Below, one piece after another: positions 22,543 to 34,699 of a stretch of 64,000 bases of DNA. Numbering within the stretch: the stretch's first letter is position 1; each line of letters begins with the position of its first letter. The notes beneath the pieces were generated by a model. That model did no database searches, was not told where the DNA came from, and worked only from the letters and a program-made list of their open reading frames with translations. The stretch lies in contig JANTQA010000026.1 in the NCBI GenBank assembly GCA_027625915.1, forward strand, positions 2,046,001-2,110,000, in the 5' to 3' direction. This DNA is from Anaeramoeba flamelloides (taxonomy: Eukaryota > Metamonada > Anaeramoebidae). The position numbers were made by a program, and so were the translations under genes.

Positions 22543-22890
22543 GATTTTTCTCATTTTATCATTGAATAAAAAATTAATTCAATTTAATTTTTGTTTTCTA
22601 AATATAAAAATCTTAATTTTTTTTTGTTTTTAAACGATATAACCTAAATAATTAAATTGAAAACAATAGAGAATACCTTTCCAACTCACTATTTTCTCAA
22701 GATTAAAGAGAATTTGTCCAACTTGGAAAAAATAAAAACGATAAAAGATTTTTCCCATTTTAAAAATTTAAATTTTTTTGTTAATCTTCTCTCAGAGTTA
22801 ATTAGTTGTCAGAAAAAAAGGTGTTTAAACTTTTATGAAAGAATAACACTTGAAGATAATAAAAAGTTAAAAGATCGTCAAAAAAACTGT

Positions 22891-22897
22891 AAAAAAA
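22891..22897 (-). terminator. Pol III T-run terminator of tRNA-Lys
   Basis: A run of T on the minus strand directly after the tRNA 3' end, the usual RNA polymerase III stop. Confidence 0.85.
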
Positions 22898-22970
22898 AGC
22901 TCCGCGCGGGGCTCGAACCCGCGACATTCAGGTTAAAAGCCTGACGCTCTGCCGACTGAGCTAGCGAAGC
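22898..22970 (-). tRNA. tRNA-Lys, anticodon UUU
   Basis: All arms fold on the minus strand: acceptor GCTTCGC with GCGGAGC (one T-G pair), D arm GCTC/GAGC, anticodon stem TCAGG/CCTGA around the loop CTTTTAA (anticodon TTT), five-base variable loop, and T arm GCGGG TTCGAGC CCCGC. No intron. The internal A box (TAGCTCAGTCGG) and B box (GGTTCGAGCCC) are intact. CCA is not encoded. The base after the acceptor stem is already part of the terminator T run, so the discriminator would read U, unlike the G typical of eukaryotic tRNA-Lys. Confidence 0.98.
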
Positions 22971-23934
22971 ACTTGTTAAATGTGCAAAAAAAGTTTTTAC
23001 ATTTTTTTTTAAACTTATATAAATCTATCAACTAATAGTATACTACTTCAATTTAAATTATATATAAAAGCAACAATTTAATAACAGACAATGAATTATA
23101 TATGTTTGAAAAATTAATTGAACAAAACAATCATTTCGCTAAACAAAAAAGATATAAAAATCAAATAATTTCTCAATATTATAATTATTTACAATTTTTT
23201 ATATCATAACTTACTATCTATACAAATCAGAAACTTTTATGAATTATTTTTATTCCAGATTTGTGATTTTTTAGGAAAAGATGAATAATAGATTTGATCC
23301 TAATCTTTCACAATTAAACAGTATTATTTAAAGGGTTGTAATTGTAAAAATAATCACGTTTGCCAATTGCAAAAATATCCAATAATTTTTATTCTTAGAT
23401 ATATGAAATAATTCATTTTTTTACACAAAGTCAATTTCATCTCGGTAGAAATTATTTTGAATAGTGATTTAACTAAAGTTCAATTTTGAATTTTATATTA
23501 AATTAAAAACTTTTTAAAACTCAAAAGTAATTTATGACAAATAAAAAAATCAAAAGAAACTTAATTTTCAAAGAGAGTCAATCAAAATAATCTTGAAAGT
23601 TCACATCCATAACAAATATAACAACACACCTCTTTAAATATTGATTTAGTTTTGAAATAGTTCCAAGATAAGAGGATATATTACCTAATGAAGAAACACT
23701 AAAAATTGCAAATAAGAGAATAACTTTGTTACACTTTGAAAAAAAAAGTTATACTACTTTTCTTATCAACTCCCAAAGTGAAGTAACAACGCATCCAAAC
23801 ATTCCTCTCTTAACAAAAATAACAAATTGTTTCCCTACAGAGGAAAACTGAATCCAAAATTTTCATCTAGGTCCCATTCATTCATTTTTTTTCGATTTCA
23901 ATCCTAACCATCAATTGTTACCAAAAAATCGCTG
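22971..23934. other. Spacer upstream of the Ser/Thr/Lys-rich ORF
   Basis: A/T-rich, no repeat copy recognised. From about 23540 it becomes richer in ordinary-looking ACA/CAA text, and could include the 5' untranslated region of the ORF at 23935. The frame of that ORF has a TAA at 23905, which limits it on the left. Confidence 0.5.
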
Positions 23935-24807
23935 ATGGGCTCAAAATTGCCAAAATTCCAGCCACAGACAAGAGTGTCCAAGCACTTTACCTTTGGGCAG
24001 ATTTTTGAAGAAAATAGGGAAGTTTGTTCACTATATTTACAAATACAAGAGCAACCTAAAACTACAGCAACAACAAATAATTCCAATCTCCAAGACATCA
24101 AAACCAAAAGCAAAACTAAAAGCAAAAGCAGCAGCAACAACAACAACAACAAAAACAGACAAAACAAAAAACAGCAAGAAACAAAACCAACACATATTAC
24201 TATAACAAGTAAAACTAATTCCTCAAAGACAACAATTCAAACAAAAAAACAAAAAGAAGCCAAGACAAATTCTAGGATCAAAAAAATGGAGATCTCCCAA
24301 GAGGATGAAACAACAAGCAAACCACAATTAATCACAAAAACCATTTCCTTTACTTCGACAAGTGAATCTGAAATTGGAGAATCTTCAGTCACTGAAGAAG
24401 AGCCATCTACCTCATCAGACTATAATTCCGATTCAATGAGTAACTCTGAGATGATCTCTAATAACAAAATAAACAATTCTACAATAAAATTCAATTTGAA
24501 AAACTTTCCACAAGAAAAAGAGGAAAGACAAGCAGAAGAAGAAAAAGGAAATGGAAGCAAAAACAATAAAGAAAAAGAAAAAGGCTTTTATGGGCCTAAA
24601 GCCCAACAAAGCAATTTTACAAAAATGGATCTGGATCAGCCTATCAAGCATAAGCAATCAGGGTTAATCTATTTTGAAAATACCAAGAAAAAATTAAACC
24701 CACTTCAGCAAATAAAACAAGAAAACTCCAAAATCAAAATTTCAAACCAGCAAACATTTGAGTTGCTTCAAAAAACGAATCTGATAAGACTAAATAGCTT
24801 GAATTAA
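23935..24807 (+). CDS. Hypothetical Ser/Thr/Glu/Lys-rich protein
   Basis: A 290-codon ATG-initiated frame, too long to be chance in this composition, ending in TAA. The N-terminal third (MGSKLPKFQPQTRV...) is not repetitive. Residues ~40-115 are Lys/Thr/Ser/Asn-rich. Residues ~120-170 are acidic and Ser/Thr-rich (ESEIGESSVTEEEPSTSSD). The end is a mixed hydrophilic segment (FYGPKAQQSNFTKMDLDQP and onward) with ordinary complexity. No signal peptide, membrane segment or known domain. A second frame (23898-23996 or so) is also open and protein-like before the Lys-rich part, so the first exon may be wrong or the gene may be a fragment. It has no same-strand neighbour close by. Function unknown. 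Confidence 0.5.
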   Translation: MGSKLPKFQPQTRVSKHFTFGQIFEENREVCSLYLQIQEQPKTTATTNNSNLQDIKTKSKTKSKSSSNNNNNKNRQNKKQQETKPTHITITSKTNSSKTTIQTKKQKEAKTNSRIKKMEISQEDETTSKPQLITKTISFTSTSESEIGESSVTEEEPSTSSDYNSDSMSNSEMISNNKINNSTIKFNLKNFPQEKEERQAEEEKGNGSKNNKEKEKGFYGPKAQQSNFTKMDLDQPIKHKQSGLIYFENTKKKLNPLQQIKQENSKIKISNQQTFELLQKTNLIRLNSLN

Positions 24808-25170
24808 TTTTCAGATTATGAACACAACAACCATATTTTCCAAATTAAATCCCAACACACATCTGAATTATTTTTTTTTTCTTTTTTTTTTTGTTTTGAA
24901 TTCCAAATTGTTCAAAAGCCATTTTGAAAAAGTGTGACCAAAACAATTTTGAAAAAAAATTCCCTAAAATATAGATATATTTAAGTTTATCAACTTTTGT
25001 ATACGGTCATTTTGAAAAAGTGAGTTATTTTTTTTTTTATTTATGAGAGATGGTGAAAATTAAAACTTTTTTTAAAGTTTTCTGTTTTAAATAAAGTATG
25101 GTACTTTTTTTAAAAAAAAGTGGTTTTATTCAGAACCCAGCCACTATATCATATTTAAATATCAGTATTT

Positions 25171-25380
25171 ACACTTTATTGAAACAGAAAACTTTAAAAA
25201 GTATTAAATATTGAAAAAGTCTTTACTTTTTTAAAATGGAAAACTTCAAAAAAGTTTCTAAACAAGTGTTCACTTTTTTCAAACAGACAACTTGCAAAAA
25301 GTTTTAATTTATAAATTTTTTTCAATTTTTTAAAATAGAAAACTTTCAAATAAGTTTAAAAAAATCACTTACATTTTTAA
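25171..25380 (+). repeat. Degenerate ~48-bp tandem repeat
   Basis: About four units, each containing a version of AAACAGAAAACTTTAAAAAG followed by an A/T stretch and CACTTTTT. Related text (GAAAAAGTGAGTTA, AAAGTTTTCTGTTTTAAAT) also lies just upstream from 24905 in both orientations. Confidence 0.6.
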
Positions 25381-25749
25381 AACGACTGAGTCAAGAAACA
25401 CATTTATTTTATGAGTAGAATTCTTTTTGAGAAAACTTATACATTACTAATAATTTATTAAAGTCAAAACCTGAAATTTTTTAAATAGAATTTCAATAGA
25501 TATACTGGATTCTAACATTATTCATATTTTATGGTCAAAGTATACTGTTTTATGTGGAAAATAACCTATTTGTTAAACTATAAATCAGAATGTTGAGTCA
25601 AGAGATCTTTTTCAAATTGAAAATTTTGTTTTTTTTTTTGTTTTTTCAAATAATGGTTATTTGTTGAAAAATATTTCATTTCCAAAAACGAAATTTGCCT
25701 TGAAATAAAATGAAAATCAAAATTTTCCTGTTACTTTAAGAAAAAGATT

Positions 25750-25990
25750 TTTTTTTATAACATTTATATTATATTTTTTAACAAAATTTTTTATATGATA
25801 ATTTTTTCAATATTTTTTTAAAAAAAAAATATAAAAACAGGGGTTATAGCATATTATAAATATTATAACACATTTTATAACAAACAAAAATGTGAAAAAG
25901 TTGTTATTATAAAAAGCTTAAAACATTTTTAAACGTTTATAACACCTTTACAACACTTTTATAACACGCTTCTAACATGTTAGGTATTAG
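25750..25990 (-). repeat. Repeat J (TATAACA-rich), copy 1
   Basis: Dense TTATAAC/GTTATAA motifs. It matches 52445-52685 in reverse complement, including the GGGTTATAGCAT and AACGTTTATAAC-type blocks and the flank with a TTTTTTCAATATTTTT run. The internal motif is itself repeated and inverted, so a copy can fold in many ways. Confidence 0.65.
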
Positions 25991-26385
25991 TTTTATTTTG
26001 GGTGCAAGTTGTATACAAATCATTTATAATTACCAAAAAGTTTAATGTAAGTCTAAAAATATACTTGAAAATAATTTGGATTGATCCAGGTAACAATATC
26101 AAAAAAAAATTATTTTAAATTTGCCTTGTTTTTGTCAAAAATTCATTAAAGTTTTTGATCAATTAATTTTTAACATCAAATCTCCAAAATTCCAAAAAAA
26201 TGTAATATTTTGGCTTTCATTAACATTCTTTTAAATCATCTCTAATTTTTAAAATTTTTATATTATAAAACCTATTTTTTAAAAATAATGAATAGACCTT
26301 AATGAATTAGATTTTTTCAATAATTAATAAACAAAATATACATATACATATAATAATTGTCTTAAGGGTTGATAAGTGTATTGTT

Positions 26386-26390
<5 letters not shown>

Positions 26391-26418
<28 letters not shown>
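26391..26418. repeat. (AT)n microsatellite
   Basis: Uninterrupted alternating AT run. Confidence 0.95.
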
Positions 26419-26422
<4 letters not shown>

Positions 26423-26689
26423 TTTTGGGATTAATTAAATTATTTTCAATTGAATCCATTTAAACTCAATTATCGTTGATTAGATTCGATTTTTTTTTTA
26501 TTATTTTCAATTTTTAATAATTTTATTATATTCAGCTTAAACTTTTCATAAGTTCAAAAAATCATTTATTAATTATCGTGTTTTTTTTTTTGATAAATTT
26601 GCGTTTTTTTAATTAAATGTGATACTTTGCCAATAGTCGTACGAAAATGGAAACTTGTTTGAACAGATTACATAAGTTAATTTCTAAAA

Positions 26690-27270
26690 ATTTGGACAAA
26701 GTTGAAAATTTTAAATAATAACTATACTTGACTTTCCATTCAATTTGGAAATAATTTTATCTAAAAATCTATTTTTTCATTTTTTGTCTGTTTTGTTTTC
26801 ATTTACTTTTTTTTAAGTTATGTATAAAGTTTTTTAGTTTTGGAAATTTTTTTTCTATGATTGATAGAAGTTGAATGCTGAGTTTGTTCAATAGAAAAAA
26901 TGACATAATATTAATCGATTTATCTAATCATTTGATCGATCAATAATTGTTGCTGAGGTGTCAACAAATTTACCAATACATTTTTTGTTCCTGCTTGTTT
27001 CATTATTTTTAATACACATATTTTTTTTTTGCTTTAAATTTTTTTTTTATCTATTTGTATGAAAATAATTATATATAAAAATATTAATACTAGGTAACTT
27101 AAATGCGGTTTAATAGTATTTTTGAAAAAAAATAATAAATTAAAATTATTTTTTTTTTTTGCCTATTTATTATTTTATGTATGTCCTAATTTTAGGAATG
27201 GGGTTTATTTTGTAATATTCTTTTTTTATTTTAGAAGGGTACTTGTTGGTATGATAAGAATTATAAATTC
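26690..27270 (+). repeat. Dispersed repeat E copy
   Basis: Carries the family core TTTGATCGATCAATAATTGT, then ACCAATACATTTTTTGTTC, GTTTCATTATTTT and a GGAATGGGGTTTATTTTG end, as at 36110-36690 and 40105-40690. Confidence 0.7.
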
Positions 27271-27514
27271 GGAAATCAAAAACATATATTTAAAAAAAAA
27301 AAAAAAAAAAAAACATCTATAACTTTACTATTTATTAAAAAGAATATTTTAATTATTTTAAAATACTCAAATATTCTGACAAGTTTTCTCTTTTTTGAGG
27401 CTTATTGAAAAAGTAATGTCCCCCCCCTTTTATTATTATTATTATTATTATTATTTTTTTTTTTTTTTTATGTGTGTGTGTGTGTGGAGGTGGGAGTTAC
27501 TTTCCAAGACATCA

Positions 27515-27990
27515 TTTAAGGTTTTTTTTGTTTCTTGAATTAAACAAAAACAACCTTTAGGTTTTCCAGAATTTAAAAGAATTGAGAAAAATCAAAGATT
27601 TTAGCTCATCCTTTTGAATATTGGAAAATTTCCTTTTGGTTTTCTTTTGTTTTCAGTTCATTTGGAAAATCAATAGATTTTAGTTCAGTTTTTTTGAGTT
27701 TTCTATTTATTTGGAAAATATATAGATTTTAGTTAGGTTTTTTTTGCTTTTTGAAATAAACAGAAAATTTTAATAAATTTTCAGTTTATTTCAAAAAATA
27801 AAAAAAACCTAGAACACTTCATAAACAAATAGAAAACTCGAAAAAAACCTAAGGAAAATCTATAGATTTTCCAAATAAAAAAGAAAACTCAAAAAAATTT
27901 AGAAAACTCCACAAATAAAATAGAAAACCTCAAACAATCTAGAAGAATTAACAAATAAAACAGAAAACCTAGGCACAATACCTCGTTTGA
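27515..27990. repeat. Hairpin mosaic cluster 2
   Basis: Contains the AAAAGAATTGAG...CTCATCCTTTTGAA hairpin (about 27557-27630), GGAAAATCTATAGATTTT-type modules, repeated AGAAAACTC, and the end module AACCTAGGCACAATACCTCG (27960-27985), the inverted form of the start of cluster 1. Confidence 0.75.
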
Positions 27991-28136
27991 TGTCACTTTT
28001 CGATATTTTTCTTTAGCTTTTCCATAATTTAAAATAATTTATATAAATAATTTGTTTTTTTTTCTCCATTTTTTTTTTGACATCGGGGATATTTAGCCAC
28101 TTCCAGTATTTTTAGACTTTTGATAGAGAAATTTTA

Positions 28137-28334
28137 CAGTCAGTTCCACTTTTAAGATACAAACTGTCAACAAAATTTAAAGCATTAAAAAATCTCAAAT
28201 TAAAACACATTTTTTAGAATTTTTTTTAAAAACAAATTATTCTACTAAAATTTGAAATTTTAGTCCATAATTTGGGAGTTTTTGAGAGCCTTAAATACCA
28301 TTTAAAGTCTGTGTACTAAAAATGGAACTGATTT
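28137..28334. mobile_element. Foldback MITE, family 1, copy 3 (diverged)
   Basis: Starts CAGTCAGTTCCACTTTTAAG with TA at 28135-28136. The right end is degraded but ends at TA (28335-28336) after GGAACTGAT. More substitutions between arms than other copies, so probably the oldest. Confidence 0.8.
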
Positions 28335-28429
28335 TAATTAAGAATCATAAATTTACGTATGATTAACTACTATTACAAGTAATGATGAGTTTTTATTTTG
28401 AATAATATCAAAGATATCATTTTTTCTGG

Positions 28430-29150
28430 TATAGGATAAAATATAACAAAAACTAACAATTTACAATCTGAAAATATTCAAAATTGAAAGAGTAAGCAAG
28501 TGGCAAGTATATTATATCTCAAGTATAAGTTAATTATATCATCTTTTAGTAAATGTTATTTTTTTGTAATTTTTTGTTATCCGAAATAACTTTTTAGGAT
28601 GATAAATAAAATTTCTAATTATTTAAATTAGAAGAGTTGTGGGATAAATTAAATTAATTAATTTTAAGTAGATCGAGTATAACAGCTTATACTAATTTTT
28701 GAGAAAAGTGAAAATTAAAAGAGTCTTTTAATTACCTAACTCATATAATTTGAATGTTTTTTGACAATAATAATAAAAAATAACCGTTAAAAAATTCTAG
28801 ATCAATTTCATCAATTTTTTCAAGTTTGGTAATTTAAAGATGATTTTGGGAAATTTATAGGAGTGAAAATTTTTCAAAATTATTCATGAAAAATTGGTAG
28901 AATTTTTTAAATTTCTTTTGTTTATTTTCAAAGAAAAGGTAAAAATATATTTGTTATTTTTTTGTGTTTGTTTTTATTTTTTTTTTTAAATATTGGTATT
29001 AACTAGCCAGTTTCAAATAATAACTCTTGCAAATTTTATTCATTTCTCAAAAATAAACTGATTATAATTCTCTATATTTTATGTTTAAAATATAATCTAA
29101 TGAGGATTAAATCAGCAAATTTTTTCGAATTCGTCAAAATAACGTAAGAT
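28430..29150 (-). repeat. Dispersed repeat K, copy 2
   Basis: The stretch 28590-29150 is the inverted counterpart of 4100-4660 (GAAAATTAAAAGAGTCTTTT, ACTGATTATAATTCTC), and 28440-28560 parallels 4640-4760 directly. Confidence 0.6.
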
Positions 29151-29325
29151 ATTATTCTTTTTTTTTTTGTAAAATTGAATTAAATATTTAATCCTAAAAT
29201 TTTAATTTTCTTTATAGATGGAAAGTCTCATAATAAAAGAATGAGATCTTCCTCTATTTCTGAGATATCGTGAGTTTTGCATAGATTGTGTGATTTTTTT
29301 TTGTTTTATTCTTATCATAAATATA

Positions 29326-29330
<5 letters not shown>

Positions 29331-29360
<30 letters not shown>
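29331..29360. repeat. (AT)n microsatellite
   Basis: Uninterrupted alternating AT run. Confidence 0.95.
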
Positions 29361-29361
<1 letters not shown>

Positions 29362-30160
29362 CTATGAAGTTTCCGAGTTTTGTTATGGAAATAGAACCTT
29401 TCCATTTTAAATATTCCTATTTTTATAGAAATTGATATTATTTCCAATAATTTTAAGTATTCTTTAACTTTCCACTTAGAACAATTTATTAGTAAGTTTT
29501 CTCTAAATTGATTACGATTTGTATTTACCAATTTTAAATTTTCTGCTTTCCAACTAATATTTTCGTTGTATTTTTTGGAAAATTTTAAATTTTTTGATAT
29601 GTGTTCGAAACCATGATTTTTTAATTTATTTTTGAGTTTAAATTTTCTTTTATATATCGAAATTCTGACTTGATCTATTTTTGCCTCAGTTTTATAAATT
29701 ATTCTGGGAGAATGTGGATTGATTTTTAAAAATTATGTTACCTTTTTATTTATCCAAACATCAATTGAGTCAAAGTCTTTTTCAGTTGATTGAAGATAAC
29801 TAATCCATAAAATAACTGGCTAATACATATTTATTTGAACATTTTTCGTTTTACTCCATTTGCTAATTGTTATTGGTCTCGAAATCATTTGTATTTTTTG
29901 TAAACTATGTTTTTAATTTTTTAAAGTTTTTCTTATGTAAATGTTTTTATTTTTCTAACAACTTTCCACAATATTTTATTTCGGATAATTGATTTAATTT
30001 TAAGGTTTTCTCAAGATTGGGGTTCAAAAAGTTTCACCTTTAATGAAAAAAAGTTCAATTTTGTAAAAAATTTTTTTTGTGTTGATTTTGATATTTTAGA
30101 TCTTATTTGTTTACTAGTTAATTTTTCTCTCTATGAATGAAAAGAATGATTAAATAAAAA

Positions 30161-30193
<33 letters not shown>

Positions 30194-31313
30194 ATATATA
30201 AAAAATTATTTTCCTTTAGCTTTCTCAAAATGTATTCAAATTTAATTAGGTATTTCTCATTCCAAGAATTTTTAGAAAAACTCAGATTTTTTACTGGAAT
30301 AAAACTCATAAAAGTTCAATAAATAAGTTTCTCGATTTTCTCAAATTAAAGAAAACTTCCTTATATTTTAGTGTTCTAATTATTTTAGTTCATTATTTGA
30401 AACCATCTATATTAATAATTGAGATTTATTTTTTATGGGATTTTCGATCTTTGAAATTTAAATCGGAAAAAATTTCTGATGATCTCTGTTTTAATTCTGA
30501 AATCTACCTTTCATTTAGGGATTCTTAGAAAACGAAAAATATACAACCAATAAATACACAACAAATAAAAACCATGTGAATTAAATAGAGACACCCTTCA
30601 ATTATAATCTTGGAAATTCCTCTCTTTAAAATCAATAATAACAAAATAAGATGAAAATTTTTTCCCATTTATTATTTGTATACCACCTTTCGAACAAGAT
30701 AATTTTTCGTTATTTTAAGAGATTTTATACTTGGAAATAAAATTAAATAAATAGCAAATCATTTCAAATTCCTATTTTTAATAAGATCAGGGATTTTAAC
30801 ATTCTTTTTTGAAAAAAAATATATTTTAATATAAAGTAATTTTCAGTAAAAATTGATACCAAAGAACTATATTTAAAAAATTTCAATCATTCCCTTTTTT
30901 TTAAATAAATTTCATCTATTTATCAGAAAATTAATTTTTTAATATACTCTTTTAATAAGTTAAACATAAATTGAAGAATTTACAAGAGATCGCTAAATTT
31001 GGATCTGAAAAAAAATAAATCAAAAAATAAATATAATTTGATACTAAAAAAAAAAATAATAGAAAAACGTTAGTTTATTTTATGGAACATCTTTTAAATT
31101 TTACTTTGTTTCAATTTCAGATAATTTAAAGTGTTATTAAATCATTTTTTAGATTTTTTTAATAAAAAATCTTTTTTTTTCTTATCTTCTTTTTTTTTTT
31201 TTTTTGTTATTTTAAAAGATCCCCAAACAAAAACAAAACAATTCAAATAATCCACCAAAACTAGAAAACTTTGTTGGTGTTATCTTTTATTGAAAAATAT
31301 TCACCAAAGTACA

Positions 31314-32350
31314 ATGAGTGGACTGATAAATGAAAAACAATTTTTTAGTTTTCATAACAAAAAAAGAAGATGGAGAAGTAATCGGATAATAAATTCTTCA
31401 AACGAACAAAAAAAAAAAAACAAATTTTATCAAAAGAAAAAGATCTCTTCAAAACCGCCATTTGCGAACAAAAACCCAAAAAAGCGATTATTTGTCGATC
31501 AAGAATTATGTAAATTAGAAATTCAAACATACCCACGTCTTGAAAAGATAATTAATAAAGAGATAAGTAAAAACCACAAGTTAGTTCCAATCCCTAATCC
31601 AAAAATTGAAAACGAAACAAACCCACAAGAAGAAGAAAAAGAACAAGACACTAAAATGGAAGAAGAAATAGTTGACGAGAATGAGAATTTAACCAAAGAA
31701 AATGAGATCGGAAACGGAAAAGGAAAAGGAAAAGAAAAAGGGAATAAACAACAAATTCCAAGAAATATCAATTCCTTCTTTTTAAAATCTTGTGTTGCAA
31801 TGTACAACCAATCCAAAAATAAATCAAATTTCTTGAAACAAAATTCCAAAACAAACAACATCAACGACAACAACAATAATCATAACAACAACAACAACAA
31901 AAACAAGAACGACGACAACAACAACAACAACAACAAGAATGACAATAAAAATGAAACAACAAAGAAATATAAACGGGATTCACGCTTTTTCGGATCCATT
32001 GCGTCGCATGAGTGCCTAGACAAGATCAAACCAGGGTTGGTATTGAATGTTTATATCAATTGTTTTTCTTTTAATGATGAAAATTGTTGCCAATCATATG
32101 ATCTCCAATATAAATCTCTTTTTGAATCAATAATTCAAGGAAGGATAAATACTGATTTATACAACACAATAAAAGAAAATGAATGTAAATTTTTTGATGG
32201 CTATCTTGTTCTTGAAATACACGACTACCGTCACAGAATGAGTAGTTTATTAGCAAAGCCTGACAGTAAAAGCCAAACTGGCAAACAAAATAAAACTGTA
32301 AATAAAATGAATGAAAAAAAGTCAATAACAAGCAATACTTTTAAACAAGC

Positions 32351-32383
<33 letters not shown>

Positions 32384-34247
32384 GCAACAACAACAACAAC
32401 GGCTACGGCCACGACAACAACAACAACAACAACAACAACAACGGCTACGACCACGACAACAACTACAACAAACAAATGATCAGAGCTTTATTTATCAAAA
32501 ACAACAATTACAAGAAAAAAAACTAAACAATAGTTCAATGAACGAATCTGATTTAGAAGAACAAAGAAAGCGGCAGCTATTAGAAGGCCTTATGTTTAAA
32601 CCCATCACAGACAAAAAACGAAAAATTCTTCTTTTATTGGATCAAGAAACATTTTTCACTGAAATTTCAGAACTTGAAAAGCTTGAAAAGTTCGAAGAAA
32701 CAAAAAAAAAGGAATTTCAATATCAAAATTATCATCTTCCGCATAGTCTTCAAATTCGCAACAGTAGGAATAGGACGAGATCACCATCTTCGTATTCTCA
32801 TCCTTTTGATTTCAATTCAAATGGTTTTGATAATAACAATCACCGTACAAACAACAACTCGAATAATAAAAAGAATAAATGGGGGTTTGAAAAAAAATCA
32901 AAACTTGAATATCAATTATTACTTTCAGGAAAAATTCCAACTTGCTTTGACAAATCTACTGATACACTGAAAATATCAAACTATTATTTTTGCAATAAAT
33001 ATAATACAAATTTTTTACGAGAAAAAATTCATGAAATTAATCATTCGTTTCATCATCCAACAAAAACTAAAAAAAAAAAAATAAATTTAAAATATTTAAA
33101 GTCACTAAATAAAAAGCTTGAAAAGAATAATAAAGCAAAATTGAGAAAAAATAACTTTCGACGTATCAATAATAATTATAATTTTCAGAATATTTTGAAA
33201 AAGAATTATAATAATCATAATAATATTATGAATATTCAAAAAGTCAAAAAAAAGAAACCAAAGGAAAAAAAGAAAAAATATTCTAATAAGAACAAAAAAA
33301 AATATAACAATAGGAATTTTAAAAAAATTCACAAGAAAAAGATTGAAAAAGAAAAATATTACTCTCAAAGGAAAAACATATTAAAAAAATTAACGAATTT
33401 AAATTCCAAATTTTCTCGAAAATTTCAAAATCAAGTATTAAAACGTAACCAAATGATAGATCTAATTGAACCAGAAAATTCCTTTACCTCTGGTGTGGAA
33501 GTAATGTTTAAAAGAAAAAAAAAATATATTGGTATTACCATTTATAGGCCGCTGGTGAGCCAAAGGAAAAAATTAATTTCTGAACAAACATTTTATGAAT
33601 ATATTCGAAGACTGACCGATCCGATTGGTGGCACAATCAATTCAAACCTTCAAAAATTTCTTGAAAAAAAACCACAAAAAAAAAATAATCCAAATTTACA
33701 AGATATTTTTTCGGTATATTATAAAACTAACCCATTTATCATTGAAAACGAAAAAACTGGGGGCGAAAAGAATGTAAAGAACGGCTTGAATAATGAGAAT
33801 AATTATTATAATAATAACGGGGATAATAATAATAATAATAATAATCATAATAATAATGAAAACAATAGCCTATTTGAAAAAAATAAAATAATGATTGAAA
33901 AAATGAATAAAGTTACACCAATACCAATAAACAGAAATCAAACAAATCCAAATCAAAACAATAGCAAGGAAAAAATTAATTATTTACAAAACGGACTTAA
34001 TCATAAAAAAATTTTTATTCAAAAACAAGAAATTGTTTACATAAAACCAGAAAAGCAAGAGAAAGCAATAATGAAGATTCAATTAGAACAAGAAAGTGGG
34101 CTATTTGAAATTGAAATATATTTTTTAATTTCTGGTAAAGAAATTAAAAAAAAAATACAAACAGGAGATCAAGTTCAAACAAAAAAAATTCTAACACAAT
34201 ATAATTATTTTCTGCAACAAAATGGGTGGAAAAATGAAAGAAATTAA
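31314..34247 (+). CDS. SUPT20H: SPT20-like SAGA complex subunit
   Basis: Single-exon frame of 977 residues from the first ATG (MSGLINEKQ); the eight codons before it start only at TTG. The Spt20 domain is recognisable at about 238-306: LNVYINCFSF, SLFESIIQGRINTDLYNTI, then KFFDGYLVLEIHDYRHR, matching the family pattern of a strand, a helix and a FxDGxxxVEIxDYR signature. A later block near 540-560 (LEYQLLLSGKIPTCFDKSTD) fits the family's E-x-x-LLLA-x-x-P-LCLDPS segment. Low-complexity inserts surround it: Asn-rich at ~181-220, poly-Gln interrupted twice by RLRPR at ~345-385, Lys/Asn-rich at ~580-710, Asn-rich at ~830-860. Spt20 holds together the core of the SAGA histone acetyltransferase coactivator in the nucleus. 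The assignment rests on these motifs; the C-terminal half (about 720-977) is unassigned. Confidence 0.83.
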
Positions 34248-34266
34248 AATAATATTTGTTATGTTG

Positions 34267-34269
<3 letters not shown>

Positions 34270-34324
<55 letters not shown>

Positions 34325-34345
34325 ATATATGTATGTATGTATGTA
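34270..34345. repeat. (AT)n/(GTAT)n microsatellite
   Basis: Alternating AT run followed by GTAT units, starting about 23 bp after the SPT20-like stop codon, so probably in its 3' untranslated region. Confidence 0.95.
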
Positions 34346-34699
34346 TTGAAGGAATTATTTTCATTAAATCATTGACTTATGATTTTATGTTTTATTTAAT
34401 GGTATTTTTTTATATATATTATTTTATAAAGGGGATCGATTTAATTAATCGGCTTCTGTTAAATTAATTAACATGACAATCTTTCGTGTTTATCTGAAAA
34501 ATATTTAAAATTCTTAAATGATAAATATTAATTTTTTAAAAATAAACAAAAACTTTTATTTATTTTTTTATTTTCTGTTCTAGAAATATAATTTTTTTCT
34601 TTTCATTTTTTAAAGAAAAGATATCTATTATATGAGTTATAAACTGGACTACATTATATCTAGGATAAAAAACTCTAAATAAATTTTTGAGATTCATGA

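Larger units (their letters stand above)
21980..22897. other. Spacer between the LRR pseudogene and tRNA-Lys
   Basis: No supported gene. Notable only for the palindrome at 22496-22542. The short frame at 22657-22944 does not begin with ATG and runs into the tRNA, so it is not considered real. Confidence 0.6.
24808..31313. other. 6.5-kb intergenic repeat field
   Basis: No supported gene. It contains a ~48-bp tandem repeat (25171-25380), repeat J (25750-25990), an AT microsatellite, repeat E (26690-27270), simple runs at 27418-27490 (C, TTA, T, GT), hairpin mosaic 2 (27515-27990), a foldback MITE (28137-28334), repeat K (28430-29150) and another AT microsatellite. From 29400 to 31300 nothing is recognised beyond A/T-rich sequence. 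The 109-codon minus frame at 29202-29531 opens at TTG and spans the microsatellite. Confidence 0.6.

Noticed and set aside
29202-29531. 109-codon minus frame
   Set aside because: It starts at TTG, spans an AT microsatellite and has no recognisable domain.
31290-31313. Upstream start of the SPT20-like gene
   Set aside because: The extension begins at TTG; the first ATG is at 31314.
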